A stretch of DNA of 64,000 bases from Dryococelus australis (lineage: Eukaryota; Arthropoda; Insecta; Phasmatodea; Phasmatidae), in NCBI GenBank assembly GCA_029891345.1, contig CM057009.1, forward strand, positions 289,054,966 through 289,118,965, in the 5' to 3' direction. Shown one piece after another: positions 35,190-47,985 of the stretch. Position 1 is the stretch's first letter; every line of letters begins with the position of its first letter. Both the position numbers and the translations under genes were made by a program. Below the pieces are notes generated by a model, which did no database searches, was not told the origin of the DNA, and saw only the letters and a list, made by a program, of their open reading frames with translations.

Positions 35190-36234
35190 ACACTTATTTT
35201 TTCGCAGAAGTGGATCTATTTTTTCCGACGAATATCATGATGAATTATCTGATCTGCCATTGGCCCCAGAAAATGGCATATACCCGAACGGCTCACATGA
35301 GAAACTTCTCTTGACACTCACGCCACGGAAGAATTATGTTATACACGGGGAAACACTGAGGCAGTACTTGATGTGCAGAGCCATGATTAACTCTGTTCAT
35401 CGCGTTTTACACTTTGAGCAGAAGGCTTGGATGGGTCTGTACACCGAGTTTAACATTGAGAAACATGCCCTGGCTGCGAACGAATTCGAAAAATTGTTTT
35501 TCAAATTGATGAAAAATTCCGTTTATGGAAAAACATCGCAGAATATCCGCCTAAAAAGGGACATAAGAGTCGTTTCGCAGTATGACATGATCTGCAGGGC
35601 TGCAGAGTTGATAGGGCATCCAACATTTAAGGCTAAGCAGATTATCGATGAAAACTTGGTGCTTATGGAGATGTCAAAGAGTTCTGTTGCGTTCGACAGA
35701 CATTTGTACACTGGTGTTGCCATTTTTGATCTTTCAAAATTAACCCTCTACAAATTTCATTACCAATACATGTGAAACAAAATTTCTTCCGCCAGCCTTG
35801 CACCTCCTTTATTGTGATACCGATTCCTTGGTGTAATCTGTTGCTTGTGATGTCATTTATAACGTAATTATCTCAGATTTAAAGGTGTGGTGATGAAATA
35901 TGAATGTGCTGGTCGCATCATCACACACTTTGTGGGTTTACATCCTAAGCTTTATGCATATGTTGTTGGGAATGAGCAATGTATACATAAGGTGAAGGTT
36001 GTAAAACGTAACGTGTTACAGTCACTCAGGTACGACGATTATCTATATTGCCTCGAAAATTGCACAAGGGTTTTGGGGACCCAATATCAGTTCCGTTCAC
36101 GTGCTCACGAAGTCTACACCGTACGTGTAACCAAGGTAGTGTTGTCAGGTATGGATGATAAGCAGTACATTGAGGAAGATGGAGTATCAACCTTACTTTG
36201 GGGGCACGACAGAATACCTACATTTATTTAATTT
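35190..36234 (+). pseudogene. Protein-primed family B DNA polymerase fragment
   Basis: Polymerases of this type (DNA_pol_B_2; Polinton/Maverick and adintovirus) copy linear element DNA from a protein primer. In order are an FAEVDLFFP segment, a frame change near 35229, then D.PLAPEN and, at about 35491-35540, the finger motif KLMKNSVYGKT (K..x.NS.YG). The palm motif C, LYCDTDSLV, is intact but sits in another frame at 35807-35833, and a TAA follows directly. The thumb-like FVGLHPKLYAYVVG follows in the first frame from 35929. The N-terminal exonuclease domain and motif A region are absent. At least two frameshifts and a stop make it a dead fragment. No integrase or capsid gene and no matching inverted repeat lie beside it. 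Confidence 0.85.
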
Positions 36235-39200
36235 CCTCCTAACAATAGGTACAGTACCACAATAAATACAGCACACCCACGACACCATAACTGCCAGCAT
36301 CACACTCTCAATGAGATGCATATGCCGCCATCACACGCACCTCCTGTTCCACAGTCAACATCACATCTTTCTACAATCTCTACAACTGTTTGCAACAACA
36401 TCAATGCTGCTGCTACCTGGTTGTCTATCTGTAAGGCATAAGAAAACTACAGTGACAACATATAACTGTCTTCGATACATTTTCTAAATAATAAGAAGAT
36501 GAAATACACAGTTTAATATAACATCCTCTGGAAACTATGCGTGTATGAGTGTGTTGAAACAAGTTGTTGGCGTGTAGGTGTCTGGAAAATAATCCGGATG
36601 TGACACAACAAATGAAAGCCCCTCTGGGCGTCTTTGTAACCTCTTCAAAAGTTTGTTAATAATGTATATAGAGAGTTTCAGGTAAAAGATGATCTTCAGG
36701 TTGATGTAAAATATTTGTAAAAAAATGTTATTATTCATTTATTGTATATATTTTTGATCTTGTTTTTTTATGTTTAATCTGTGTAAGGAGATTTTAAATT
36801 GTTGTAGTAAACAGTAATAGTATTAAGATTTGCAATTGATTTACACAGCTATATTACAGAAAATTGTAAATATAGTTATACGTATTTTGTTGTAAATATT
36901 CAATTGTTTCTCATAAAATATTTTGTTGTTCTTAAAATGTCATTGAAAAAAGTTTGGTAATTTAGTTCGTAAGATGATTGTTGTATTCTTTTTTTCATGT
37001 GTTTGTTTTAAAGTACTAAAAAATTGTATTTGTATATAATTATTTGATTAGGTAAAATAAAATAATTGTTGTAAAATGTATTTTAGTGTGTAAATGTTTG
37101 TTGAAAAGTAATTGTAAATATTTAGCTTTTAAAGGGGCAATTCACACCGTAATAATCGTCATAGTTACGAATTGTTATTCTGATGATACAAAATGGTAGA
37201 GGGTCTCGAAATTATGTCCCCCACTACTTTGTAGGCCTGTATATAAACCGGGCTACTTCCAGGATCCTCTCAATCGAGAGAGCGATGGGATGGGGTGGAT
37301 GCGTCACCCTGCTAGTCGAGGGGTCGTCGGCAGTCTCGCGAGTATCAGAGCCTCCCTCCCCCCCCCCCAAACCCTTCTTCATGGGTCAGACAGCTTGCTG
37401 CAGCAATGTTGCAGGCCTCCCTGTCCTTGCCTGTGGCCCTTCTGCCACCCGCTATCCGCTCGCTCGGGCAGGCTGGCTTGGTGCGTCCAGCCGGCAGTGC
37501 TCTCGCACGCACGCGCACACACAGTCATGTTGCATCGTTATCCAGCGTATTAATGTGGGTTTCTCACATTATGTAACTAATGCATTTTGCAGAAATGTTA
37601 TAGTATGTTGGCGAAAATTTACGAGAAACTTCGATCTCTTGTAAATGCTGATTTAAATGAATTTCTCTCCTCACATGAAAACAAATTTATGCCAAAAAAA
37701 TTGAAATAGTTACACAAACTAAAATTTGTTTACACTGAAAACATAATGTAGATTAGCAATGAATACTATTTAGGGAAAATTTATTATAGATCTGGAAATC
37801 AAATGAGAAAAAGTGGCAAATCCAATTTATTTACAAATAGCAATAAGTATTTTGCTCATAAAAACTACAATGAAGGTGAGTTATTACGTGATATAACCTC
37901 TTTATACAATATTTAATGTCAAATTTTATGTAAGGATGAGCACGAACTATATTTTAAATTCGGATCATAGTTTAGTTGCGGTTTCTTCGCGCTTTTTGAA
38001 TCAAACCTTTGAAAAATCAGCTCACGTTGTTACCTAAATATAATTTATCACAAGCATTTTATAAGTACTTGGATTTACATAAAAATACCCTTTTCTTATT
38101 AAAATAGAATTTATAATTGTATTTGATCAATATATTTAATAATAATTAATTTATAATTAATACGAATAAACCGGCAGAAAGTAGGTTTGTTTGCATTTCC
38201 AAGTAAAAATAGTTTTTAAACGAAATATTATTACACTGAGTGCAAACGAACGTGTTACATTTGTCCCTATGGTGTAATTTTCTAGACCCGATTTAGCTTT
38301 ATTTGCATGAGGCAGAGGAATATCCAGGAAGTAAAGCTTAATAGCAGCGCTTTAAAAAAAGTTGGATGTAACAGTGAATGGACTATAGTTAGGGCCAACA
38401 ATCTGGTGATGGGATGAACTGAAAAATATGTTTCATTATGTTTAATTTGTTGATGAACGGTGGTAACTTCACAGATAAGAGAGAATTCTGAGCATGAGGT
38501 AGATATACGTATTGCTATTCGATACTGACAGACGATCACAGACACGCGTTTCTACAAGCTGCTGTGTGGTGCTCAACACGATGCTAAATTCATTATTACT
38601 GAAGACTGATTTTACTGCAGCTACAGCGGTTGTATATGACAGTTAAACGAGACATCGGAGAGCGATTCAAATGTAGGTTCTCCGAGTTATTGATTTATGT
38701 AAGTGTATACGGTAGCATAATTTGAATACAAAATAGTCTAGAATAAAATTCTACACAGAAACAGTAGACAATTAAATTCAAAGCAGAATTTTTCTTATTA
38801 AAATGTTATTTTCTTCAGAAAAACAAGTATCACTATGTTTGTTATATGTAAGTACTCTCTCAAACTAAGAGAGAAACAAGATTAGTTAGATATATTGATA
38901 ATTTAACCCGTTCTGTCTAATTTCAATTAGTACCACTGTCAAGCGTACAGAAGATACACAAAATATTTACTGTTGACTGCAGGCTGCGCTCTTATTACTG
39001 ATGAACACTGATAAATCCACAGTGATCTCAGTGTTCATCATCAGTAACGGATTGCGCTCACAATGTGCGCCAAGGAAGCAGGCAGTTGACAGCATAAATT
39101 AAGTGACAAAGTTTAACTCCGGACTGACAAGTCTAATAATATTAATAACCCTCAACGTTAGTATTAAATAATGTGATGTGTTTGTAAAGCTTCGCGCGAA

Positions 39201-40384
39201 CACAAAGCCTATGCTATACTGCGAAACATTTATCTTGAAAAGGGTTCTACAGTTCATAAAGCTCTCTTTTTTTTAACATTTACACATTTCCACACCAGCA
39301 CACATGTATGTAGTGTGTGTAAGCATTTTCGGTAACTATACCAACTAATAAAATCAGGCAGACAACAAGGATTATTCACCATAACCATATTTTATCCCAA
39401 AGACACTGAAACTATAAACAACTTTTTACCATCATTGACACGTTACTCCACTATGTTTTATGCGAGCCATTTCAATACATCAAAGGTTTAATTTTCCTTA
39501 TGTAGGCCTACATTTCTGGTAAAACTGAGAAAATGAAGTGTTGAAAACACTTCCTAAAATCAAATGAATTCTGGAATTCTGACTGAAGATACAAATATAC
39601 ACAACATCGAATACGTAAGTGTATGCTGCCTTTGTATATATATAGTGATTCACGAGGAGTTATCACCACTCACAATGCTTATTCCTTGTCATTTAGAACA
39701 AAATATGCCATATAAATGTGGGTCCTATTCCCAATATTTATAGAGTGATTGTAAAAAAGTGAATGGTAAAGAAATAACGAATGACTTTTTCAGAGTTAAA
39801 AGATATATTATTATAAATTATTATAATCATACTTTATTGTTACAGTTGAGCATCGAACGCTATATCGGTATATTCTGTAGGAAATGTGTGTGGCATTGTA
39901 ACACCATAACTATAACTCACAACCACAATAAATGTGCAGAAACGCGCCGTTTTCACGCAGTACACGTGAAACAGGTAGCTACACTTTACGATGGCCAAAG
40001 ACGCACTGTTCACTTCAACAGGCAAACAGGTAGATAGGTAGCTGTCACGAGCCGATCACTGTGATGAGTTTCTAATTTCTCGAATTATTCGGTAAATATT
40101 ACGACTAAGAGTCACAGACGTATTTCACAATTTGATCCAAATGACTTACGGAACAGGCCCTGTAAGGGGAGGTAACACCTCAATAATCACCTTGTGTGTA
40201 TGTATTTATACATATACACACACAAATATCATGAACACGTTTAGTTCTCGTAAGTAATGTCTACAGGTTGAAAATCGTTTCATATAAATATCAAATAATG
40301 AATTTTTCGGTGACTAGCCAACATCCCCAACATTATGGATGGCGATGAGATATAGAAATGCGGGAAGAAAGTAGATGGCATAGA
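36235..40384. other. Gene-less stretch
   Basis: 36235-37180 is AT-rich. 37190-37560 is a G+C-rich, CpG-containing island whose open frames overlap in two phases without domain character. 37600-40380 shows no supported feature except a hairpin at 38995-39047. Confidence 0.5.
38995..39047. repeat. Hairpin-forming inverted repeat
   Basis: TTACTGATGAACACTGA is mirrored by TCAGTGTTCATCATCAGTAA, with one 3-base bulge and a ~16-base loop. It could be a small foldback or an imprint of a MITE. It is not followed by a T-run and is not a bacterial-type terminator. Confidence 0.6.
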
Positions 40385-40615
40385 AATTACTAGACGACAA
40401 GCAACCGTATGTAAGGCATATGCAATTAGACGCAGGCCACCTAGAAATGAATGCAGGTCGTAAACAATTGAATGTATGTCACATGAAAAATCATTAGGTT
40501 ACAAGGAAATGAACAGAAGACATGCGAATAATTGTATAAGACATGAAAATGAATTTATGATGTACAATTAATTGTATACGACATACAAGTGAATTTAAGA
40601 CAAGCAATTAATTTT
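40385..40615 (+). repeat. Degenerate 21 bp tandem repeat
   Basis: About eleven units of 19-21 bases follow the loose pattern AAGACATGCAATTAATTGTAT. Recurring anchors are GACA(T/A)G or GGTCAC, then AAT, then TGTAT/TGAATG. Two or three further units appear at 40870-40920 (ATGTAGGTCACATGTACAGA, ATGTAGGTAACATGCATACA). Confidence 0.55.
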
Positions 40616-43600
40616 ATTGAAGCATTGAACTTAATAAATGTATATTTTATTGGCGAAATTAGTTCGCCGTGGTTTTAATTTTTTTTATGAAATGTGTTTG
40701 ACCGATGTTATTTATTATTATATAACTTTTTCTGACAATGATAACTAATAATTTCGAAATAATGGCACTTTTAAAATTATGTTATTTGCGGCTGGGAAAC
40801 AAGACTATTTTTTTCTAAAGATTTTTTTTCGAGATGTGTCTTTATCAAAATCAACCCTCCAATTGTATATAAATGAATGTAGGTCACATGTACAGAAATG
40901 TAGGTAACATGCATACAAGATAAACAAATCGTGCAAACTATTTACGGAGACAGTGACGGGTGCTGCATTAGTTGAAAAAATAAAATAAATTAATACATAA
41001 AACAACAATAAAATAAAAAGTAAGGACGATCTTTTTGTTTCACTATTTAATCTTCAGTACTATATAGATTCGTTTGCTGTTATGTTGCAATGAAATTAAG
41101 TCAGGTTTGAATACACAAAATTCTACACCCAGTTTGGGGTCACTAAGCTAGTAAATTTTTTTGTTTCAGTTTTCAATAGAAAATGCTTTACTATGCCTAA
41201 ACAATAATCAATTGTTCACTTAGCTGAACTGACGTTTAAAAATTATTTTCTTGAAGTATTGTAACCATCTACATACTGTTGTTTGCCATAATTTTCTAAC
41301 TGTTTATTTCTTGTAGGTCAAGGAGAGTACAGTAATTTATACATTCATGGCTAAAAATGTATTGCTATACATCTTCACTAGCCTCTGATTCAGTCTCTGA
41401 TGTACACGCGCGCATATGCACACGTCGGTACTCACGCGGGCACAAATATAACTGACGTTTTATAAACGAAAACATGTCCACGGCAATTTATAAAAGTAGT
41501 AACAGAAGAGAAATTAAAATTAAGACCGGAATTGTGAGCTGACACAGAGGAGAGAGCCGGCGTCAAGTCCAGCCGTGCAGAACCCTGTTCAGCTCCGCGC
41601 TCAGCCCGCTCACTTAACCGATGACACTTGTCACAGGTCCACATGTGTTGCTCCCAATCATTGCGCTCTGTAGTGTAGAAATAAGGTCGAGGAAATAAAG
41701 TAATCCTTATTTTGTATGTTTTTTTTTCCCTGCATAGAGACAGTGTACAATAACTTCGGCAAAAATATGTGTGCATTATACACGAAAGTGCATAATGCAT
41801 TAATTTTGGTAGTGAAATAAGCAGAAGTGTTATGCAATCTTCAAATTTTTGTTGTGAGAGTTAACTTCACAGAGCGCAGACACCCGTCAATTATGGGCTA
41901 TGGAGGAATGGTTACACTAGGTATAACGATATCTTATCGAGTCTACGAGCTACCGAGGTATCCTCGAAAACAAATGTACCCCTTTAAACCCTTTTAGGCA
42001 ATATAATTTTCGAAAATTTTGAAATTATGTTGTAAAAATATTGGGGACGTTGCCTGGCAATTTTGAGGAGGTATTCGTGTTTTTGTAAGGGAAATGTGTT
42101 ATTCTTGACATGTAACATAAATTGCACACTACAATCTATTTACATGGCAGGAAAATATCAAGTATGTGTAGGGAGTAATACCGTTGTTTTAAAATTTCTT
42201 ACTGTTGTACTTAGTTTAATAAACTGATTTATAACCATTTCATCTTTGTAACTGTTTTGTTTATTTAGTCTTCATTCAAAACAAAGGAAATATAATAGTG
42301 AACCACAGTAGCTTAGTGGCAAACTTCCGACACTGTGTTATTTGCGGCGCTCTAGTTTTTTATTCTCGTTTTCAACTCTCGGTTTGTACCTATTCAAACG
42401 TATTAAGGTCTTTTTTTTATTTTACCGAATAAATGAAACGCTGATCAATGGTCAATAAACGACAGTATATGCTACGGGAAAAATTTATTGCAGTGCACTG
42501 ACATAACATGGTATGTATCAAATCAAATTTAAATATAACTTAAAATTTAAATAATTGTGACAGTTGAAAGACCGTTCAGAATTCTATAAATTTTTATATT
42601 TCTTCTTATATTTATGAATTTTAAAATTTACAACTATCCAAGTTCTAGCTGATAATAACGGAAATGTTTTTAACGAATATTTTCGCCATTAAAATGTTTA
42701 ATATTTTGAACAATAAGGTTTTCTTATTTAATTAATTAATTAAGACTACTAAGCCCTATCACTAACATGCTGTTAAGTTCTGATAACGTTAACAAATCTA
42801 AAATTTAAAAAAAAAATATGTAGTGGTCATCAAACTGGCCTGAGATGCTGGCTTCGCTCCAACCTCCACCGAAGACGACAAATTTTCTAAATGTAGCTAC
42901 AAGTTCGCTTACACCGAGGTTTTCTTTTAAGTAATCTAAACAGCAATATTTATCATTTTCTTTATTGTTATCGTTATTTCACTTTCCCGTGTGGAAGGAG
43001 CCTGTACTCGCGCTTCACCTCTATCTGTCAGCAGCGCGGCTGTCTGTGTGCAGTAGCGAAACTTCCTCCGCACACATTTCACATTACTTGAGGTCATGAA
43101 TGTTCTATGTACTGCTCTTCGATGTTGAAATAATAGTTTATCGTGTTGACGTAAATGTATTTGGTATAAGAGAGAATTGTATCTTCAAAAAACGCGTGTA
43201 GTTATATGGTTACATTAAATCCTCTTCAAATTAATTTTCCCATTTACATAAATATTAAACAGTCATAAAGAGTAACCGTTTCTAATGAAAAAAATTGTAC
43301 ATTAAAAAATAATGAGAAAAAAATGCAAAATATGTGTATTTATTAATGTTTGAAAATAAATTAGTTTTGCTTATAACAAAACTATAATTACATAAGGTTC
43401 AAACACAATTTGACAAAGGTACATTCTTACGTCACTTTTGTTACAGAATGTTTTATGTCAAGTTTGCGTACATAAAACATACACGGACTACTTCAATAAA
43501 AAAATATAATAATTATAATGAGAATTAAACATCTCGTCATTAAAAAAATAAATCAAATTAAAAGAAATTATTTTGTAAATAAAAAGTACTTATGAAAGTG

Positions 43601-44939
43601 TACACATCTGAATGTCTAACACATGAATAAAAGCACACACGTCACACCAAACCCAAACAGGCATATCTCAGATATGCTTTTAAGTTATATCTGTAGGCGT
43701 GTGTTTAAAAGCACATATTTTACTGTCTCGAATGGCCTTATCTCTATAAGTAGGCTAATAGATCAGAAGTTGGATGCAGAAAGTAGCCTTTTTAGGGTAA
43801 CTCAGTTATTAAAATTTAATATGTAAGGGTTCTTTCATTGCTTTACTGTTTTAAAACCAGCCATCAATTTTTTTTTTTTTTTTTTGTAGAAGAAATGAAG
43901 CTGACACTAATAGTGCAAAATAAATGCTTTCATGGAAGTTGTAATTGTCATTGTTTCCTCACAGAATATAAAATTTAAAAACTCTGGAGATTTGGGACTC
44001 TTTGAGATCGGGGGACCTGAGACAAACTGTTCCATTTACCTCCTTTCGTGTACTGACCTGAGAGTCATTTCAAATCCGAATCTGGAATCCCTAAGTTCAG
44101 ACATTGATATAAATCTGTTATTACCTACTTAACTATAGACACACCAGAGTTGAAAACATAAAAATATTACGACATTGTACTACTATAAGGGCAGGATTTT
44201 ATGGTGCGTATGTGAACGGCTACGAAGAGACCGAATCATAAAATGACTTTCGTTAGGCACACCAACTTTCCATCACACCGATCCGGATTCGACCGGATGT
44301 TTGCATGTGGGAAACACGGCGGACGTCACCCGTAGCTGGCGGATATTGCAAGGAGATTTCCCGTTTTCTCCGCCCTTGCATTGCGTCTCTGCTCCGCCCA
44401 CATCTCATCTCACCATGTACATTATTCACGCAGGTTGGGACGACAGAGTGCCTTTGGGACCACTGACAGTCAGTCTTCTCTCCTCCATGTTTATCCTGCG
44501 TCGCGCCGACAATACATTGAGATTTTATTGTCCGTTAGGTGTAATTTTCTAATATTAATTTAAGTACTATTTAAATTTACAGTGCATAGTGCATAGTTAT
44601 TGGAGGCGCCTCTTATATCTTCAGCCCCAATTTTCCTCTCTAATTTCGTGTGTGGCGCGTTTCTTCACATTAGCACAGAGCCTGTGTTAGCACGCTCTAC
44701 TGCCATTTCACCGACGCTAAACATTTCCGTGAATGAGAATGACCCCGCTGGGCGCTATGCTCAGAAAATGTAATAATATGCACAATGGCCACTTTTGTCC
44801 TCTTATCTCTGCCCCATGACTAACATGATATTTTGAGAATTATGTATACAAGTGACATTTTATAATTCCAGACGAGTGCTTAACACCTTTGTAAAACGTC
44901 TTCAAAAACATGTTATTGCACAGTTTTAAATAATTAATG
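40616..44939. other. Gene-less stretch
   Basis: No coding remnant recognised. G+C-richer patches occur at 41400-41640, 43010-43080 and 44200-44770. Open frames there lack domain character. Confidence 0.5.
42303..42375 (+). repeat. Possible SINE head
   Basis: A good A box, TAGCTTAGTGG (42309-42319), is followed by a poor B-box-like TCTAGTTTTTTATTCTC. Probably a decayed tRNA-derived SINE. Confidence 0.35.
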
Positions 44940-45718
44940 TTATTTGTATATGTTGGTTTCAAGCTGTCTCGTACATTACACCAGAGTTTGTTGCTCTTAC
45001 ATTATTAAATACTTACAAATTATAGTATCTGCTTCCAAAAATAAAATATATAATAGAAAAAAGGATATTAGAATAGTTTTAATAATTACAAAAATTAACA
45101 TGTTAAACCATTTCAATTTGGTAAAAAATGACTTCAGAAGTTTAGCAGACAAATTTCTTGCTAATACCTATATGGTGGTTGTGCCCGTTAATAGATAAGA
45201 ATTCTTTAAGCTCAGATTGAAGCAATTCCCGGGGTCAGCTGCGATACGACGAGAGTATCGTAGAATTTTGAATCCCCTCTAAATAATTCACAGCAGATTT
45301 ATATTTTGTAAAATCTGTTTGCTTTAGATCTAGACGAATTTTACTTTGTTTAAGCAAAACATAGTATAACATGTGAAAGTAATTATGACCTTTTAACGAT
45401 ATATTTTACAAATTACGTGTTTGATGTTATTCACTTTAAGGCAAAAATTTAAACTAGAGGAAAGTTCTTAGCAAAATATTCTTGTAGGAAATATTTCCAA
45501 CTAACTGGCCCTGTTAATGACGGTTTATGTAATTTTATTAATTGGCAATTACCATTTTTGTTCTACTTAAGTAAGCAAAATTGGATTTTTTAATCTTCAT
45601 TCATACTCTGCTAAATGGTAAATTATATGGTTACATTTTGCTACCAGAAAAGACAATTCATGAGTTTTATTATCATGCTTAATAATCTAAAGTCTATAAA
45701 GTAATAATGTTTTAATGT
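44940..45718 (+). repeat. Repeat R1, 3' part, abutting left TIR
   Basis: Aligns by eye to 61020-61790. Landmarks are CAGACAAATTTCTTGCTA (45147) against CAGACAAATTTGTTGCTA (61267), GATTTATATTTTGTAAAATCTG against GATTTATATTTTCTGAAATCTG, and ATTATATGGTTACATTTT (45621 and 61710). It directly abuts the left inverted repeat in the same orientation as R1 abuts the repeat at 61790. Confidence 0.7.
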
Positions 45719-46067
45719 AACTTAGTAGTAGTAAGATTTAGATAAGTCTGGCGCAAGGGATTAGAGAGTCTGATTAGAATTCGCCCACCCGTCATCTTGT
45801 TACGTCACCCGCCCGCAATCTTTTTCCCTTTTTTCCTTCAAAATTTCCCTTTTTTTCCATTAAAATTGACCAAAACACCTAAAAATTTCCCTTTTTCCAC
45901 CAGAATTTCCCTTTTTTCCTAAAAAATTCCCATTTTTCCCTGAGCAGCTGAGTGGGATTAGTGACCCCAGGGTCAGGGATCAGCGACACACGTGCCAGGA
46001 ATCAGTGACCCACGGTCAGACACGATACAGGCATTTGTGACTCCAGAGATCACGAGAGCAGGACCTA

Positions 46068-46080
46068 TGACCTTTAACCT
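46068..46080 (+). promoter_or_regulatory. DR1-like half-site pair, left arm
   Basis: TGACCTTTAACCT is one mismatch from a DR1 nuclear-receptor element. The equivalent place in the right arm reads GGGTCAAAGGTCA (53417-53429) and in the third arm TGACCTTTGACCC (61904-61916). Binding is inferred only from motif. Confidence 0.35.
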
Positions 46081-46479
46081 TTTGACCCAAAAAAATAATA
46101 ATAAAAAAACCACAAGAAAATTGAATTAAACATTTATAAGAAAATTGTTTTAAAAAAATTAATTTTAAAATCTATTTAAATAAAAAAAATCGTAAACAAA
46201 TTTATATTTAATAAATTTTATTTTTAAAAATCTCTTTATTAAAAATCCGTTAACCTCGGTGGCCATTTACCCGTTTTTTCCTTCGAAATTTCCCTTTTTC
46301 CCTAAAAAAAATATAATAGTTTTAATAATTTTTATTTAAAAAACTTACATTTCCAGAGGTCTCCCCTCGCACCATCAATTATTCATCTCTGTTCAAATCC
46401 AGCAGACGACTGACACCCTCGCCTCCACTCCCGTCACATATACTCATTCCGCCATCTAGATTTTTTCATTCGTCATTTG

Positions 46480-46680
46480 TCTACATGCTACTGGAGGCAA
46501 CAATCTTTGTTTATATGTTACTGGAGGCCGCCATCTTTGTTTATTTGTTACTGAAGGCCGCCATATTGGTTAATATGTTACTGGAGGCCGCCATCTTTGT
46601 GTATATGTTACTGGAGGCCGCCATATTTGTGTATATGTTACTGGAGGCAGCCGTATTTGTTTTTCGTACATCATTTGTTT
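46480..46680 (+). repeat. 30 bp array with GCCGCCATCTTTGT motif
   Basis: About six units of exactly 30 bases, headed ATGTTACTGGAGGCCGCCAT, each continue CTTTGT or ATTTGT. Diverged copies extend to about 46760. On the minus strand each unit reads ACAAAGATGGCGGCC, which fits the YY1/Pho consensus (AAGATGGCGGC). The long open frame over it is a by-product of the 30-base period. The mirror array is at 52781-52985. Confidence 0.8.
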
Positions 46681-47025
46681 ATATATGTTACTGGAGTCAG
46701 CCATATTTTTTTGTACATAATTTGTTTATATATGTAACTGGAGTCTGCATGTTGGGAGGCAGCCATCTTACTAGGTGCAGTCCTCCATGTTTTTACTGTT
46801 ATTTGTTTTAATAGTTTGGGCCTCACCTGTGTGCGACAACCCGATTATGCCACCTGATATAGGCCTGTACCGAACGGTGACATTGACCTTTCCTGCAAAG
46901 TACTTAAATTTAATCATTATTTTATATTCTCTAATATAAAGTGGGAAAGGGATATTTGTTTGAAATAAATCACAGCATATCTTGCTTTACATAATATGTA
47001 TTGTACACATAGTAAAATATACAGG

Positions 47026-47031
47026 TTTATT
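47026..47031 (-). terminator. Poly(A) signal for leftward genes
   Basis: TTTATT is AATAAA on the minus strand, about 100 bases past the stop of the leftward gene at 47133. The same sequence, mirrored, lies at 52519-52524 in the right arm. Confidence 0.55.
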
Positions 47032-47132
47032 AATCTTCTTCGACGTTCACCGCTCGAGGTCCGCCTCGCCGACCCAGGAATTTTAGCGGGCAGGGAAACC
47101 CCTCCACTTGAAGCTGGCAATGACCAATCGAC

Positions 47133-47956
47133 TCATCGTATGTAGCCCGCTTCCTTAAGTTCTTCGATGGTTGAAACTATTTCGTTGGTGTGGGAGTAAT
47201 TTCCAACACTTTGGGAAGCAAGCAGTGGCTGCAGTCTATCCACCAGCTCGTTCAGGTGGTCCCAGAATACGTAGTCAATGTTCTTGGAGTCGTCTGTCTT
47301 CTTCATATATTCTCTGCTTTTCAGTTCTAGGCCGCTGAAGATGTCTGCTAGAATGTCGATATTTTCGTCATCTTCATCATTATATACACCTGTGAGTGCG
47401 TGCGTGAGTTCGAGAAAAGTATTTTATTCCAGGAAGTCGAATTCTGTAAACTCCCTGGGCTCTTTGCGAAATTGAAGTTCGTATAGTCCGGTGGTTCCAC
47501 GGACCGTGTAATTGCCAACTCGGATGCTCCCACCTAGAAGAAACTCTATTTCATCAGCACCGAGGAACCATTTATCAATATGCCTGTATACACCGTACAT
47601 CGTATAATTATTACGAGATGTGTACGATCGTAAGTACCGTCGAGCCAAATCATTAGATTTCATGGCTCTCTTCCGTACTTTATTATTGTGTGGCAAATCA
47701 GCATCCGATCATCATCCTGATCTGACTGTATTTCATGCTTTTGCTTCCTCAAAGGCTTAGCGATATTGTCGAGTTCGGACATTACAGCAATGGGTGCTCC
47801 ATAGCTCTCCCTGAGTACATCGAGACGATGATTAATGGCCTTAAAAATTTCTTCATTTATACGTTCGCATGATGTTTTGCCTCTCTTGGCAAGCAAATAC
47901 TTTGTTCGGACAGACTGAATCACCTGATGTAGTTCGCTAGCAATGTCCGCCACCAT
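47133..47956 (-). pseudogene. Polinton GLYEL-type conserved protein
   Basis: Starts at ATG (47956). The N-terminal ~98 residues are helical and charged. A frame change at 47660-47696 leads into KWFLGADEIEFLLGG and YTVRGTTGLYELQF, the signature of an uncharacterised conserved protein encoded beside capsid genes in many Polintons (assignment from memory). An in-frame TAA lies near 47423. The same frame continues with an acidic linker (DEDDENIDIL), then YVFWDHLNELVDRLQPLLAS, a SHTNEI element and IEELKEAG, ending at TGA 47133-47135. This C-terminal part also matches the family as I recall it. Function is unknown, with a virion or packaging role inferred from position. A TATA box lies about 30 bases upstream. 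One frameshift and one stop indicate a pseudogene. Confidence 0.7.
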
Positions 47957-47985
47957 ACTGAATAAAAACTCTCACTGTCGCTCTC

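Larger units (their letters stand above)
45719..47125 (+). repeat. Left ~1.4 kb inverted repeat, Polinton-like
   Basis: This arm is the reverse complement of 52434-53795. Outer landmarks are AAGTCTGG.GCAA near the tip, then GATTCGCCCA-like sequence and a GTCACCCG word. The middle holds TTTCCCTTTTTTCC runs, a TGACC-rich block (45955-46085), AT-rich spacer and the 30-base array. The inner third is the best match (CCTGATATAGGCCTGTACCG at 46852). No target-site duplication could be fixed because the tip is uncertain by a few bases. A related arm begins near 61790. Confidence 0.85.

Noticed and set aside
37183..37644. 153-residue frame in a G+C-rich island
   Set aside because: A second phase is open too, there is no domain character, and it contains C-run and CpG-rich low complexity.
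46485..46811. Open frame repeating MLLEAAIFVY
   Set aside because: It is produced by the 30-base tandem array in the inverted repeat (30 = 10 codons). The mirror arm does not keep it.
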